Positions 23,297 through 34,558 of a DNA stretch of 64,000 bases are shown one piece after another (within the stretch, counting starts at the first letter, position 1; the number at the start of each line of letters is the position of its first letter). Below the pieces are notes generated by a model, which saw only the letters and a list, made by a program, of their open reading frames with translations, was not told where the DNA came from and made no database searches. The stretch is from Sciurus carolinensis (taxonomy: Eukaryota > Chordata > Mammalia > Rodentia > Sciuridae): positions 50,839,156-50,903,155 of the forward strand of contig NC_062224.1 of the NCBI RefSeq assembly GCF_902686445.1, in the 5' to 3' direction. Made by a program: the position numbers and the translations under genes.

Positions 23297-23911
23297 TATC
23301 GCGCTCCCTCTGCCCGCAGAGAGAGACACGACAAACGTCTGAAGCTTTGGAAGTTTATTGCGTACAGTCTTCCTTTCTTTCCTTCTTATCTATCCCTTTC
23401 TCTCGTTCTCTTTCCCCCTCCTGCACTTCACTCTTCTCCTGCTCGGCTCTCGCCTGCTCCGGCCGCTTCGTTTCTCCCACTCGGCTCACGCCCGTTTGCA
23501 CGCCTCTACTCCCAGCTTCTACTCCTACTCTCAGTTTCTTATTCTCTCAGCTTCTTCTTACTCCCAGCTTCTTCGCCCCCAGCTTCTGCTCTCAGTTTCT
23601 GCCCTCAGCTTCTGCTCCTACTCCCAGCTTCTTCTCTCAGCTTCTTCCCACTCCCAGCTTCAGCTTTCTCTTACTCTCCCACCCACCAGGCTTATATACA
23701 CTTCAACCAATCAGGGGAGAGCACACGAGGTAAACAGGCGGACAGCTGCAGGTGTAGAATAGGTAAACGAGGGGGGCATGCTCTAATCACATCGTTAACT
23801 AGCCAATCATTGGAATTCGCTGGTTGTTTACTGTATAGCTGGCCGCTTTTGGCTCAGTGTCAGGCGCCATCTTGACCGTGCTCAAGGCTGGGGGTCCCGG
23901 AAACCCCGACA
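23297..23911 (-). mobile_element. Solo LTR inside LINE-1, antisense, class II (IAP-like) features
   Basis: 615 bp between 6-bp duplications cttctc (23291-23296 and 23912-23917). On the minus strand it starts TGTCGGGGTTTCCGGG and ends GAGCGCGATA, so the 3' end is TA rather than CA. It carries an attggttgaagtgtatataa stretch (CCAAT-like and TATA boxes, near 23690-23712 reversed) and an AATAAA (near 23355 reversed). Between them lies about 320 bases of purine-rich repeats. A long repeat-filled R region is a feature of IAP-type LTRs. The plus-strand open frames here (128 and 134 residues) are low-complexity and not genes. Confidence 0.85.
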
Positions 23912-24367
23912 CTTCTCAAAGTATTCCATAAAATAGAAGAGGAGGGAACCCTCCCAAACTCATTCTATGAAGCCAATATTACCCTGATTCCTAAACCAGA
24001 CAGAGACACATCGAGGAAAGAAAATTTCAGACCAATATCCTTAATGAACATCGACGCAAAAATTCTCAACAAAATTTTAGCAAATCGCATACAAAAACAT
24101 ATTAAAAAGATAGTGTACCATGATCAAGTGGGTTTCATCCCAGGGATGCAAGGTTGGTTCAACATCAGGAAATCAATAAATGTAATTCACCATATCAATA
24201 GACTTAAAGTCAAGAATCACATGATTATTTCGATAGATGCAGAAAAAGCATTTGATAAAATACATCACCCCTTCATGCTCAAAACACTAGAAAAAATAGG
24301 GATAGTGGGAACATTCCTTAACATTGTAAAGGCCATCTACGCTAAACCCATGGCTAATATCATTCTA

Positions 24368-24464
24368 TTTCTTTTTTTTTTTTTTTTTGGGGTGCTGGGG
24401 ATCGAACCCAGGGCCTTGTGCTTACAAGGCAAGCACTCTACCGATTGAGCTATCTCCCCAGCCC
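24368..24464 (-). mobile_element. ID SINE in LINE-1 ORF2, antisense
   Basis: T-run, then the reversed ID consensus (gatcgaacccagggccttgt, ctaccgattgagctatctcc). It is flanked by the 14-bp duplication ctaatatcattcta at 24354-24367 and 24465-24478. Confidence 0.93.
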
Positions 24465-26214
24465 CTAATATCATTCTAAATGGTGAAAAACTGAAAGCAT
24501 TCCCCCTAAAAACTGGAACAAGGCAGGGATGCCCTCTTTCACCACTTCTTTTCAATATCGTCCTTGAAACTCTAGCCAGAGCAATTAGACAGACCAAAGA
24601 AATTAAAGGGATACAAATAGGAAAAGAAGAACTCAAAGTATCCCTATTTGCTGATGATATGATTGTATACTTAGAGGAACCAGGAAATTCCACCAGAAAA
24701 CTTTTAGATCTCATAAGTGAATTCAGTAAAGTAGCAGGATATAAGATCAATGCACACAAATCTAAGGCATTTTTATACATAAGCGATGAATCTTCAGAAA
24801 GAGAAATTAGGAAAACTACCCCATTCACAATAGCTTCGAAAAAAATAAAATACTTGGGAATCAATCTCACAAAAGAGGTGAATGACCTCTACAATGAGAA
24901 CTACAGAACACTAAAGAAAGAAATTAAAGAAAACCTTAGAAGATGGAAAGATCTCCCATGTTCTTGGATAGGAAGAATTAATATTGTCAAAATGGCCATA
25001 CTACCAAAAGTTCTATACAGATTCAATGCAATTCCAATTAAAATCCCAATGATGTACCTTACAGAAATAGAGCAAGAAATTATGAAATTCATCTGGAAGA
25101 ATAAAAAACCCAGAATAGCTAAAGCAATTCTTAGCAGAAAGAGTGAAGCAGGGGGTATCGCAATACCAGATCTTCAACTCTACTACAAAGCAATAGTAAC
25201 AAAAAGGGCATGGTATTGGTACCAAAATAGAAAGGTGGATCAATGGTACAGAATAGAGGACACGGATACAAACCCAAATAAATACAATTTTCTAATACTA
25301 GACAAAGGGGCCAAAAATATGCAATGGAGAAAAGATAGCCTCTTCAACAAATGGTGCTGGGAGAATTAGAAATCCATATGCAACAGAATGAAACTAAACC
25401 CATATCTCTCACCATGCACGAAACTAAACTCAAAATGGATTAAGGATCTCGGAATCAGACCAGGACCTTGCATCTTATAGAAGAAAAAGTAGGTCCAGAG
25501 CTTCAACATGTCAGCTTAGGACCAGACTTCCTCAACAGGACCCCCATAGCACAAGAAATAAAAGCAAGAATTAATAACTGGGATAGATTCAAACTAAAAG
25601 CTTTCTCTCAGCAAAGGAAACTATCAGCAATGCGAAGAAAGAGCCTACAGAGTGGGAGAAAATCTTTGCCAATCATACTTCAGATAGACCACTAATCTCC
25701 AGAATCTATAAAGAACTCAAAAAACTCTACACCAAGAATGCAAATAATCCAATTGACAAATGGGCTAAGGAAATGAATAGACACTTCACAGAAGAAGATC
25801 TACAAGCAATCAACAAACATATGGAAAAATGTTCAACATCTCTAGTAATAAGAGAAATGCAAATCAAAACCACCCTAAGATTCCATCTCACCCCAATTAG
25901 AATGGTGATTATCAAGAATACAAGCAACAACAGGTGTTGGCGAGGATGTGGGGAGAAAGGTACACTCATACATTGCTGGTGGGGCTGCAAATTAGTGCAG
26001 CCACTCTGGAAAGCAGTGTGGAGAGTCCTTAGAAAACTTGGAATGGAACCACCATTTGACCCAGCTATCCCACTCCTTGGCCTATACCCAAAGGACTTAA
26101 AATCAGCATATTACAGAGATACAGCCATATCAATGTTTATAGCTGCTCAATTCACAATAGCCAGATTGTGGAACCAATCTAGATGTCCTTCAATTATGAA
26201 TGGATAAAGAAAAA

Positions 26215-26216
26215 GT

Positions 26217-26264
<48 letters not shown>

Positions 26265-26470
26265 ATGGAATATTACTCAGCCATAAAGAATGATAAAATT
26301 ATGGCATTTGCAGGCAAATGGATGAAACTGGAGAATATCATGCTAAGTGAGATAAGCCAATCTCAAAAAACCAAAGGACGAATGATATTGCTAATAAGTG
26401 GATGATGACACATAATGGGGGGTGGGAGGGATTAGTGTTAGGGTTAGAGTTAGGGTTAGGGAGGGGGGCA
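26215..26470 (+). repeat. (TA)n microsatellite and telomere-like repeats in LINE-1 3' UTR
   Basis: An uninterrupted TA run at about 26219-26260 is followed, at 26429-26461, by units tgttaggg, ttagagttaggg and ttaggg, and then a guanine-rich tract up to about 26533. The related LINE-1 at 59673 has the guanine-rich tract but no comparable TTAGGG units. Confidence 0.8.
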
Positions 26471-26685
26471 AGAATGGAGGAAGGAAGGACTGTATAGAGG
26501 GAATAGAGGGGTGGGAGGGGTGGGGGGGAAGGGAAAAAAATAACAGAATGAATCAAACAACATTACCCTATGTAAATTTATGATTACACAAATGGTATGC
26601 CTTTACGCCATGTACAAATAGAGAAACAACATGTATCCCATTTGTTTACAATAAAAAAAATAAAATAAAATAAAATGTTCATTTA

Positions 26686-27200
26686 TACTTTTGTGGTAGT
26701 TCAACTGTGGTGTTATTTCTGCGAAAGCTTACAAATCATACGAGATTGGAAGCATAACTTAAATGGGTGCTAAGACACAAATGAGAGAAAGTAAAGAAAA
26801 AGAGAGGAGAGAGAGAATGAGAGAGAGAGAGAGAGAGAGAGAGGAGAGCAACAAAAGCCAAACCTGTGGGAATAGCCAGGAGAGTTTAAAGGAACCATAA
26901 GAATGCCAACAATACTTAAACCCCCTTTTTTAAAAAGGGTTTTTTTTTTTTTTTACTTATTTCACTCTAAATGAATTTATGTCAGCTGTCAATGAAAGAA
27001 TGTCACTAATGCACTGTGGACATCTTTTGCAATGTAAACCCATGCCCCCACCCCCCTTTTTCTTAACATGGTGAACTTCAACCTAGCAATTATCACAACA
27101 AATGTTGTAGTCTAAAGCTCAAACACATTCTAGCAATTTTGAAATTGAGTACAAACTAATAAAAATTACATCATAATAAACATTTCCATCTAAGACTGAG
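26686..27200 (-). pseudogene. SRRM1: SRRM1 pseudogene 3' UTR portion, with a GA microsatellite
   Basis: Continuation of the SRRM1-derived 3' UTR on the right side of the LINE-1. A (GA)n run at about 26815-26845 and a T-run at 26941-26954 are present. No coding content. Confidence 0.6.
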
Positions 27201-28790
27201 GGGACACTTGAGCCTTCCGCATGGATCTCAGGCTTTTTCTCACAGGTGCTTTTCTAAGTCATCGAGGTTATATTTCAGCTTCACTTTCAGTCTCCTTCTC
27301 CGGCTCTGGTGCTGCCTCAGGTTCTTCCTGTGCTGCAGCAGCTGCGACCATAGCCTTTTCCTTCTTGTGATTTTTGTGCTTCTTGTGTTTCTTATCCTTT
27401 TTTGTGTTTCTTGTCCTTATTCTTTCCGCCTCCTTCCCCATCCGAATTCCTGGCGGGTGATGGGCTTGGTGTTGGACTTCTAGACTTTTTGACGGGTACC
27501 ACTGGTGACAGTTTGTTGAGGGTGACTGAGACTGGACGGGATGGAGGTGCTGGGGACTTTTAGGCTACTGGCTCAGGAGATCCGGAGACAGATCGGGAGG
27601 ATGAGACCCTCGTTACAGACTGTGGGCTTGGTGAGGTTCTGGAGTCCTGGAGACTCTCCTGATGGGCCGAGTACTTGGAGATGGGGACTGCCTTCTTTGG
27701 GGTGATGCTGATGCTCCTCTTGGAACAGGTGGAGGACCTGAGGATGTCTGAGGAGTCCGTGCGACGGAGAATGCCCTTGGTTTGGTTGTGGCGACCCGGC
27801 CTGCCGGGTAGGGCGGCTTGGGGAAGACCCTTTCCTACGCTTTGATGATAAAGACACGGCGAACGTCCCCTGGGGACTAGGGAGCGCCTCTGTCCGGGAG
27901 GAGCAGAGCCGGAGACCCGGCGCTTTGGTGGTGGAGATGGAGACGCGCGTGGTTTAGGAGGGGTCGGGGAGGTCGTCCTTCTCTTCGGAGGCGGAGAGGG
28001 CGCGATCTCCTCTGTACTGGAGGAGGGCGCCTTCTTGGAGAAGGTGGGCGCCGGCGAGAGGGAGGAGTCCTTCGCCCGGGTGGCGGTGCGGGGAGGGACT
28101 CCCGCTCCGTCACCCACCTTCAGTCCCTGGCGATGGCCATCGCTTTCCCATCCGCGTCCGAGGCGCAGTCTCTCTTTGGCGCTTTCGTGGTGAAGGAGAG
28201 ATACTCCGAGAAGGGGAGGGTCTCCGCCGCCGTCCTCCACCCGGGACCTCCTGGGTCGCTCATCTTCGGAGGAGGCGCAGCCAGAGTCAGAAGAAGACCG
28301 CGGGTTCTGTCGCCTGTACGGGCGTCTCTGAACCTGCTGCAGCCATCTTGCCACCTTTATCTTCTGATTCAGATAGCTCTGCTTTTCTAGGCTTTGGTGC
28401 TAGTGGAGGTGACTCTTTCCTCAGTACCTTTAGGTTTTGTCACTTTACCTGAAGTTCTCCCTGGAGACACAGAAACACGACTTTTTCTTGTGCAGTTCGA
28501 CGGCGGGGCTGTGGGGAATGACGAGTTTTGGGTGGTGGAGTTGCTGGTCTGTGTCTTCTCCGAGGAGGACTTGCTGCAGGAGCTAGCTTTCGAGTTTTTC
28601 GAGGGGAGCTAGATGTCCTCTTGGAGGCTTCTTTGGCGGTGACCAGGAACGAGATGAAGAGGATGGTGAGCTACTCCCAGACGAGGATGCTGATGAACGC
28701 CTTCTTCGCCTTCCTGGAGATCCACTCGCTGCCCTGGTGGAGGAGGCTTTGGTCTTGGTCACCTAGGTCGAGGAGATGGTCACCTTCTTG

Positions 28791-29444
28791 AGATGGTCAC
28801 CTTCTTGGGCTTCACCGCCTTTCTTGTGGAATGAGATGTGACCATTGGGTGCTGGCATGGTGGTCCCTGGTAAAGTTGACAACGACGGTGTCCACAAAAT
28901 GATGAGGGTCAGAGATGGGCTGGGTTGCCAAGTAACGAGGGGAGAGAAATTGGAGACTTGGAATGCATACAATTCTTTCAAGATTTGTTGCTGAAGGACA
29001 GATAATTTTCTGTACATTTTGTGAGTGAGAACTGGAAGTTGATCAAAAGGGGCTTTTATAATATCCAGCATGATGTGTGTTGTAGGGAAGAGAAGATCCA
29101 AACAAGATGAAGGATTGTTGCAGGAAAGTTCTAGAATAAGCAAGACAGGACACCAGAGTGAGCACACAGGGGAGGGCTGGCTTTCTCTAGGAGCATTGAA
29201 CAGCCCTTCAGTATGGAAGAGAAGGTCAATTACAGGCAGAGATGCAAGTAGGTAGCATGAGAGCTTGCTTCTATTGGTGCAAGAATTAAATAAATGAATT
29301 TTAAATGAATTTAAAACTTGTGAAAAATTGTCTGGGCTATAGTCATTTCTGTTCTCAGAATTTAAATCTAGAGTTTATCACAAGCAATTTCTTATTCATG
29401 TAAGAAAATTCTCTCTCTCTCTCTTCCTCTCTCTCTCTCTCCCC
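28791..29444. other. Stretch upstream of the SRRM1 pseudogene, origin unclear
   Basis: Not recognised. The minus strand has a 134-residue open frame (28763-29167), but it shows no family feature and overlaps the pseudogene edge. A 17-18 bp tandem duplication (gagatggtcaccttctt) occurs at about 28773-28806. A CT microsatellite at 29410-29450 ends the stretch. Confidence 0.45.
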
Positions 29445-29447
29445 CTC

Positions 29448-29632
29448 TCTTGGTACTGGGGATTGAACTCAGGGGCACTCAACCATTGAGCCTCATCCCC
29501 CGCCCTTTTTTCTGTTTTTGTCTCACTGAGTTGCTTAGGGCCTCTCTAAATTGCTGAGGCCGGCTTTGAACTTTAGATCCTCCTGCCTCAAGCTACTGAG
29601 ATTACAGGTGTGTGCTAGTGTGCCCGGCTAGG
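29448..29632 (-). mobile_element. B1-dID type dimeric SINE, antisense
   Basis: Reversed ID part (tggtactggggattgaactc) and reversed 7SL-like part (tcctcctgcctcaagctact), after a CT-rich tract. Confidence 0.82.
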
Positions 29633-30585
29633 AAATTTTCTTGAGTATACACAAAACTTGAACAATTTAATCCAAGGTTTTTAAATTCATACTATTTTAT
29701 CTTAGCTACTCAAATATGGCTATTACCTATTTTAAAAATTATTCTTAGACATTTGCCAGGAACTATAGATAATTTTGAAAACAGTGTTTTAAAACTTTCC
29801 TTCCAGGTTACTTTCAGTATTTGGGTAAGTCAAACACATTGCTTAATGAGGAAATAAAAAGCTAGTTGTGAAGTAATCTTCGAAATCCCAGCTTTTATAA
29901 GAAAGGAATAAATATCAAACACCGAAGGGGGAAAAAATGGTTATTCTTGAGATAGTGTTTACATTCCACTAATATTCTGTTTCAATAGGTTCAAAGTGTA
30001 TTTATTTTAATAACATAATTTCTAAAGATGCATACTTAATTGAAATCACTATATAAATCTAGTGCCACTCATCAAATTACTTTTTTTATTTTTACTTAAT
30101 TTAATTTATTTTTAGTTGTAAATGAACACCCTAAGGAGAAATTACTGTTTTAGTTTTCCATGGGATTTTTCTGCTCTTTTTCTTTTTTCTGATGCTGGGT
30201 CTGGGCCTCTCCCATGTAGCCTCTGCTCTACCCCATTGAGCTGCACACACATGCACCATGAAGGGGATTGAGGGGATAGGATAAGGGAAAACAGTGGAAT
30301 GAATCTGACTTAACTTTCCAGGTACATATATGAATATACTACAATGGATCCAACCTTTCTGCATAACCACAAGACACACATTTTCCCAATAAAAAGGTTA
30401 AAAAAAAAAAAAGTAGATCACTAGAGGAGTGGAAAGGGAACACAGGGAGGGAGGAGAGAAGGGGTCGGGTAAGTACTGGGGGCTTAATTGGAGCAAATTA
30501 TTTCATGCATATAATTATGTTAATTATGAATCTGAATGTATGTGTGTATGTATGTATGAACCAATAAAAAATATCATTTAAGAAC
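29633..30585. other. Intergenic stretch before the PHYH duplication, nothing firm
   Basis: AT-rich DNA. Stretches around 30240-30420 and 30430-30580 resemble old LINE 3' ends (short A-rich tails, aataaa), but the families were not identified. Similarity to the second repeat unit starts near 30586. Confidence 0.4.
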
Positions 30586-30754
30586 TGATAACATGATTAT
30601 AAGGAGTAACATTCTGGAAGTAATTCCTTACTAAAGAAATGATGAAGAAAATGAGGGAAAAAAGAAAGCAGATGAAATATCAATCACCTGCAGATCTTAC
30701 AAAAGGTGTTACAAAGAGATCTTACAAAAAGAACTTTTAGTTCTCTAAGAAATT

Positions 30755-31258
30755 TTTTTTAATTTTTAATTTTTAGACTGCATTTTGATTCATTGTACAC
30801 AAATGGGGTACAACTTTTCATTTCTATGGTTGTACATGATGTAGATCCACACCATTCATGTAATCATACATATACATAGGGTAATACTGTCTGTCTCATT
30901 CCACCATCTTTCATATCCCTGCCCCCTCCCCCCTCATTTACCTCTGCGGAATCTAGTTTCTCCATTCTTCTATCACCCCAACCCCCCACCTCCATTATGT
31001 GTCATCATCCACTTATCAGGGAAAACTTTCGGCCTTTGGTTTTTTGGGATTGGTTTATTTCACTTAGCATGATATTCTCCAATTCCATCCCATTTACCTG
31101 CAAATGCCATAATCTTATTCTTCTTTATAGATGAATAATATTGCATTGTGTATATATACCACATTTTCTTTATCCATTCATCTATTGAAGGGCATCTAGG
31201 TTGGTTCCACAATCTAGCTATTGTGAATTGAGCTGCTATAAACATTGATGTGGCTGCG
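30755..31258 (-). mobile_element. LINE-1 3' end, antisense, only in unit A
   Basis: Starts with an A/T-rich tail read in reverse (aattttttttaatttttaat), then the reversed 3' UTR and the end of ORF2 (catgatattctccaattcca, gttggttccacaatctagct). The paralogous position in unit B, about 51935, lacks it. Confidence 0.85.
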
Positions 31259-31803
31259 TTAATAAATTTTAAATTATCCTAGACTTCATTAGGCTTTTCA
31301 GGGAGTCATTTATTTCATACACTTGAAAAAAACAAAAAACAAAACAAAACAAAACAAAAAAAACCAGACCAAACTCTAATATTTTGGGCTGGATTCACTA
31401 AAATTCTTTTGAACAGCACAAACGGTTTTTAGGGATAAACATTTGAATTTTAGTGGTTTAACAGTGGAAAGAACAGTCGCTGGATGACTGTTAATAGATT
31501 GAAGCTATGAAACTAAGCACGCGGCTCAGGTCCAGGCTCAGCCTTTGGTCACTGAGTGCCTGGGCCCAGTCCCTGAGCCCCAGATCCTGAGTGAGGCAGG
31601 GAAGGTTCTTGGGGTTAGAAACCGACAGCATGAGAAAAAGGCACAAAGAGGACAGTGCCCCTGCTCTGACCCCTTGGCCCTGGGCCTCTCCCGCATGGTC
31701 CCAGAGGCCCGGCCTAGGTGGTGGAGCTTGGGGGTATCGCTGAGGAGCCGCCCAGGAATTAAGTGGGGCGCAGGCACTGCTGCTCGGTGTCCTTGCCGTG
31801 AAC

Positions 31804-31865
31804 ATGGAACAGCAGCTTGCCTACAGATGGCTCTGGGGCACCCTGACCGCTCCTTGGTGCCCCAG
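31804..31865 (+). pseudogene. PHYH: PHYH copy A exon 1, frame broken
   Basis: Aligned to copy B exon 1 (75 nt to the donor), this exon is 62 nt. About 10 bases are missing after atggaacagcagc and about 3 more further on. The net loss of 13 shifts the frame and destroys the PTS2 motif that copy B has at residues 9-17. A gtatc donor is kept. The surrounding sequence is CpG-poor compared with copy B. Confidence 0.8.
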
Positions 31866-32562
31866 GTATCTTTCCGGCTGAGCAGGGCTCCTGCCAGAGG
31901 AGGCACTGCAGTCCCGGCCTTGGTGGTGGCCTCCAGGGTGCAGGACACATTGACCCTGCCCCCCACCCGGTCACCATCTGGAGGTGGAACCCAGGGAAGC
32001 TCTGTGCTCTGGGGCGCCCTCTGGTGGCTTGGGGACCCTGGCAGAGTCCTGCACTGGTGTCTGGCAAAAGGACTTAAAAGCATGGGCTTGCGTCTCCTTG
32101 AGTCTGCAGAAGCGAATCCCAGAGGAACGTGTGTGTCAGCTTGTAGGGGAGGAGCAGACCCGGAAATGTTACTGTGAACAGGCCCCGCGAATGGAAGCGC
32201 TTTCTTGAGCTGCTTTTGCCTGCTCAGGTTAAGCCTTCTCACTCAGGGCGTGCTTCTGGGAGCTCTGTAGGAAACTGCCTGGAGGTTCTCCTTAGGTCAG
32301 TAGGCTCTCTTCTGCTTTATGTTAACACCCTGACTTGTGTCCTAAGAGTGATTCTAATAGCTGTTTCTTGGACACTCACTGTTGCTCTTCCCACTGGGTT
32401 TCCCAGCAGCAGTGTGGGAGAACATTGCAAGTGTAAAGTTTGTGCATAGAATGATAACGAGACCCCAGGTGAGGATCTCATCTTATTTTACTGGTGAAAA
32501 ACAGAGACTAAGAGAGATTAAAAATCTGGAACAAAGTCATTTAATTAAACCAGTTTTTGTCA

Positions 32563-32850
32563 TAGTGTGGTCAGTGGACCAGTGTCATCTGTATCCCCTG
32601 GGAACTTGTCAGAAGAACTTGTTAGGAATGCACTTCTGCTCTGCAGGTGTAACTTAGTGGGTTTAGCTCAGTGGTGGAGGGCTTACCTAGTACTTAGGGC
32701 CCTGGGTTTCATGCCAAGAGGGTGGGGAATGCAAATTCCAGAACTTAACTCAGACTGCAGAATCAGAATCTAGGGGTGGGGCCCTGAGGTCTCTTTTATC
32801 TTGGAGCTTCTGATGCAGTTGAAATTTTGAGTCACTGATACATTGGGACT
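32563..32850 (+). repeat. MER5-like element with an ID-like SINE inside (unit A)
   Basis: A MER5-like hAT remnant (cagtggaccagtgtcatctg ... cagactgcagaatcagaatc) is interrupted by an ID-like piece at about 32650-32730 (agctcagtggtggagggctt). The same arrangement is at 53712-53975 in unit B, so both insertions predate the duplication. Confidence 0.65.
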
Positions 32851-32905
32851 AGTTATATTTAGGAGTGAAATTGAGGTTTCTTGGTTCAGTCTCTCAATGC
32901 TTTGT

Positions 32906-32993
32906 TTTCCCTCCCTGCCATTCTGGAGATGGAACCCAAGGTGTGGTGCATGCTAGGCAAGTGCTCTACCACTGAGCTACATCTCCAGCCCTG
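32906..32993 (-). mobile_element. ID-like SINE, antisense (unit A)
   Basis: Reversed ID unit (tctggagatggaacccaagg, ctaccactgagctacatctc). The paralogous copy is at about 54058-54131. Confidence 0.75.
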
Positions 32994-34558
32994 TCAATAT
33001 TTGTTTTAATTGGATTTTCTGACCCTGATTCTTTTTATTAAAATGGTGCTGAACTTAGAGATTAGTTTTTTTGTGGATATTTTCTGTAGCAGCAGTGTTG
33101 AACATGGCTTTATGTGATGATAGAATATTCTATGACTGGACTGTCCAATATAGTAGCCACATGTGGCTATTGAACCATTGAAATAGGACCAATGCACTTG
33201 AGGGACTGCATTTTTACCTTGAATTAATCTCAGATTAACTAGCCAGAGGTGGTTGGTGGCTGTTATCTTAGACAGCACTGGCCAAGATTTGCAGTGAATG
33301 TCCTTTAGTCTTAGACTTTTTTGAATTTTTGTGATAGTTTTTCTCCAGCCTTCATTGTTTCTTAGAAAGGTGAATGGATTTTGGAATAAGGACATCAATT
33401 TCGAAGTGCAAAATGTCATATTGTTTTTTTAAAGAAGGTAAGTAGAAAGGGAAAATTAGAGACATGTAACTCATTATCCTAGCAGTCACAATTCATTTGT
33501 AAACTTTTTAGTGTTTTCCATTCATTCGTATATGTATTACCAAACCAGGAATATAGTATGGGTCCTTTGCATCCATTGTTTTCACCTAATATTAGATCAT
33601 AAGCATTTCCAAATCATTAAAGTTTTCTCCAAGAGCAACAAAAAGAAGGAAAACATGCTGTGGGAATCAGGGAGAGGCACCAAGAACATTGGTTAGAGTT
33701 CAGAGAGACCTGAATGTCTTTGCAATGGTAATTTGCTAGGAGTTCTTGACCCAGGGTGTTATCCCCTCTGCCTGTGAGAGACCAGACAGGAGCCCATCCC
33801 TACTGGACTGTGACACTGTCACCACATTCCATAGAGATGTCATTTTAGAAATGACAACCTGTTTATGAGAAGTGACACTTTGAAAGGAATTGTTTCAGCT
33901 AAAGAAATAATGAGATAATAATAGAAACAATGAGATGCTGTGTCAATAATCTGTAGTTATAGAATGGAAAGGTGATCTGATAAAAATAATTTCTAATCCT
34001 TAACAGATATTTAAAATTAGACCAGGCTGTGGGGTTCATTCTTTCCTAGGAGTACTTGTTTATAGACTCCCATGCCCCCATTTAATGACATCCAAACTCT
34101 CTAAATCTTGAACTGAAGTCCAACTCAATTAAATACTTTTTGTGACTAGCCCATCTTCTCTCCTTGCTTCCAGGGTTGAGCCTTTGTGTTTGTATTTGTT
34201 CAGTGGTTAGTTGAAGTAAGTCACATGGATTAGACAGATTGAAGCCTTGAAACAGAGTGTGAGTCCTGTCCTGGCTCAGCCATTCCACTGTAAGCAACCT
34301 TGGCCCATTACTGAGCTCTCCAAGCCCAGGTTTCCAGGAATGACTACAAAGCCCCTGATGTTCCCACCACCTCAGATTATTGTCACAATGAGACAAAGTG
34401 ATCCAAATGAAAGGACTTAAAGTAGCAGTGTGTACCTGTCAGGGTGATGTGGGAATCCTAAGCATCTGGTGTCTGCTAGAGAACTCCTGTCCTGTGAGAG
34501 CAAGTGATTGTTTCTAGAGAAGGTTGACTTCCAAATTTCACTTAATTCACATGCTAAG
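32994..34558. other. PHYH copy A intron 1, single-copy-looking part
   Basis: Aligns in order with about 54132-55728 of unit B at visibly moderate identity with many small gaps. No exon-like sequence was seen. The stretch at about 33860-34030 resembles the start of the unit itself (about 30590-30760). Confidence 0.6.

Larger units (their letters stand above)
21808..26390 (+). pseudogene. LINE-1 ORF2 (endonuclease and reverse transcriptase), broken
   Basis: The frame starts at ATG 21808. The endonuclease part shows NVNGLNS, QETHL, GDFNTPLS and SDHNGLKLEI. The reverse transcriptase part shows [14 protein letters not shown] before the LTR, and FADDM (near 24647) after it. Damage: a frameshift in the A-run at about 22022-22030, a TAA at 22628-22630, the LTR insertion at 23297, the ID insertion at 24368, a TAG at about 25367, a frameshift near 25461 relative to the LINE-1 at 59673, and a one-base loss near 26195. 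No functional ORF2 protein is possible. The C-terminal cysteine-rich zone ([20 protein letters not shown]) is readable at about 25930. Confidence 0.92.
19265..26671 (+). mobile_element. Near full-length LINE-1 with nested LTR and ID SINE
   Basis: 7.4 kb including later insertions, flanked by the 14-bp duplication aaaatgttcattta (19251-19264 and 26672-26685). Order: GC-rich 5' UTR (19265 to about 20690) with repeated promoter-like units, intact ORF1 (20691-21686), a short spacer, a broken ORF2 (from 21808), a 3' UTR with a (TA)n run (about 26219-26260), a guanine-rich segment with telomere-like repeats, and an A-rich tail made of taaaa units. A 615-bp antisense solo LTR (23297-23911) and an antisense ID SINE (24368-24464) interrupt ORF2. 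It inserted into the 3' UTR of the antisense SRRM1 pseudogene. Confidence 0.95.
18808..28790 (-). pseudogene. SRRM1: SRRM1 processed pseudogene, 5'-truncated, split by LINE-1
   Basis: Minus-strand, intronless copy of the SRRM1 mRNA (serine/arginine repetitive matrix protein 1, a splicing coactivator). Reading the minus strand from 28790, it contains arginine/serine- and proline-rich stretches, a YRRQN...SSSDSG segment, an ED-rich DERP box, repeated SPSPPPKRR motifs (for example PRASPSPPPKRRVSGSAPP), SPQSV.RVSSSRSVSGSPEP, and the lysine/histidine-rich C-terminal region at about 27340-27420. The 3' UTR continues to 18808-18832, where a reversed AATAAA (18827-18832) is followed by a T-run, the reversed poly(A) tail. 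Frameshifts are frequent and the N-terminal PWI domain is absent. A LINE-1 (19265-26671) sits inside the 3' UTR. The 264-residue open frame at 27560-28354 is only a surviving piece. Confidence 0.88.

Noticed and set aside
23347..23762. Two leucine/serine-rich open frames of 128 and 134 residues
   Set aside because: They come from low-complexity pyrimidine repeats in an antisense LTR.
27560..28354. 264-residue minus-strand open frame that looks like an SR protein
   Set aside because: It is a fragment of the SRRM1 retrocopy. Neighbouring parts of SRRM1 are in other frames and the 5' part is missing.
31538..32242. Overlapping open frames of 234 (-) and 210 (+) residues
   Set aside because: They lie over the decayed GC-rich exon 1 region of PHYH copy A and have no family features. 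Few stops are expected from base composition.
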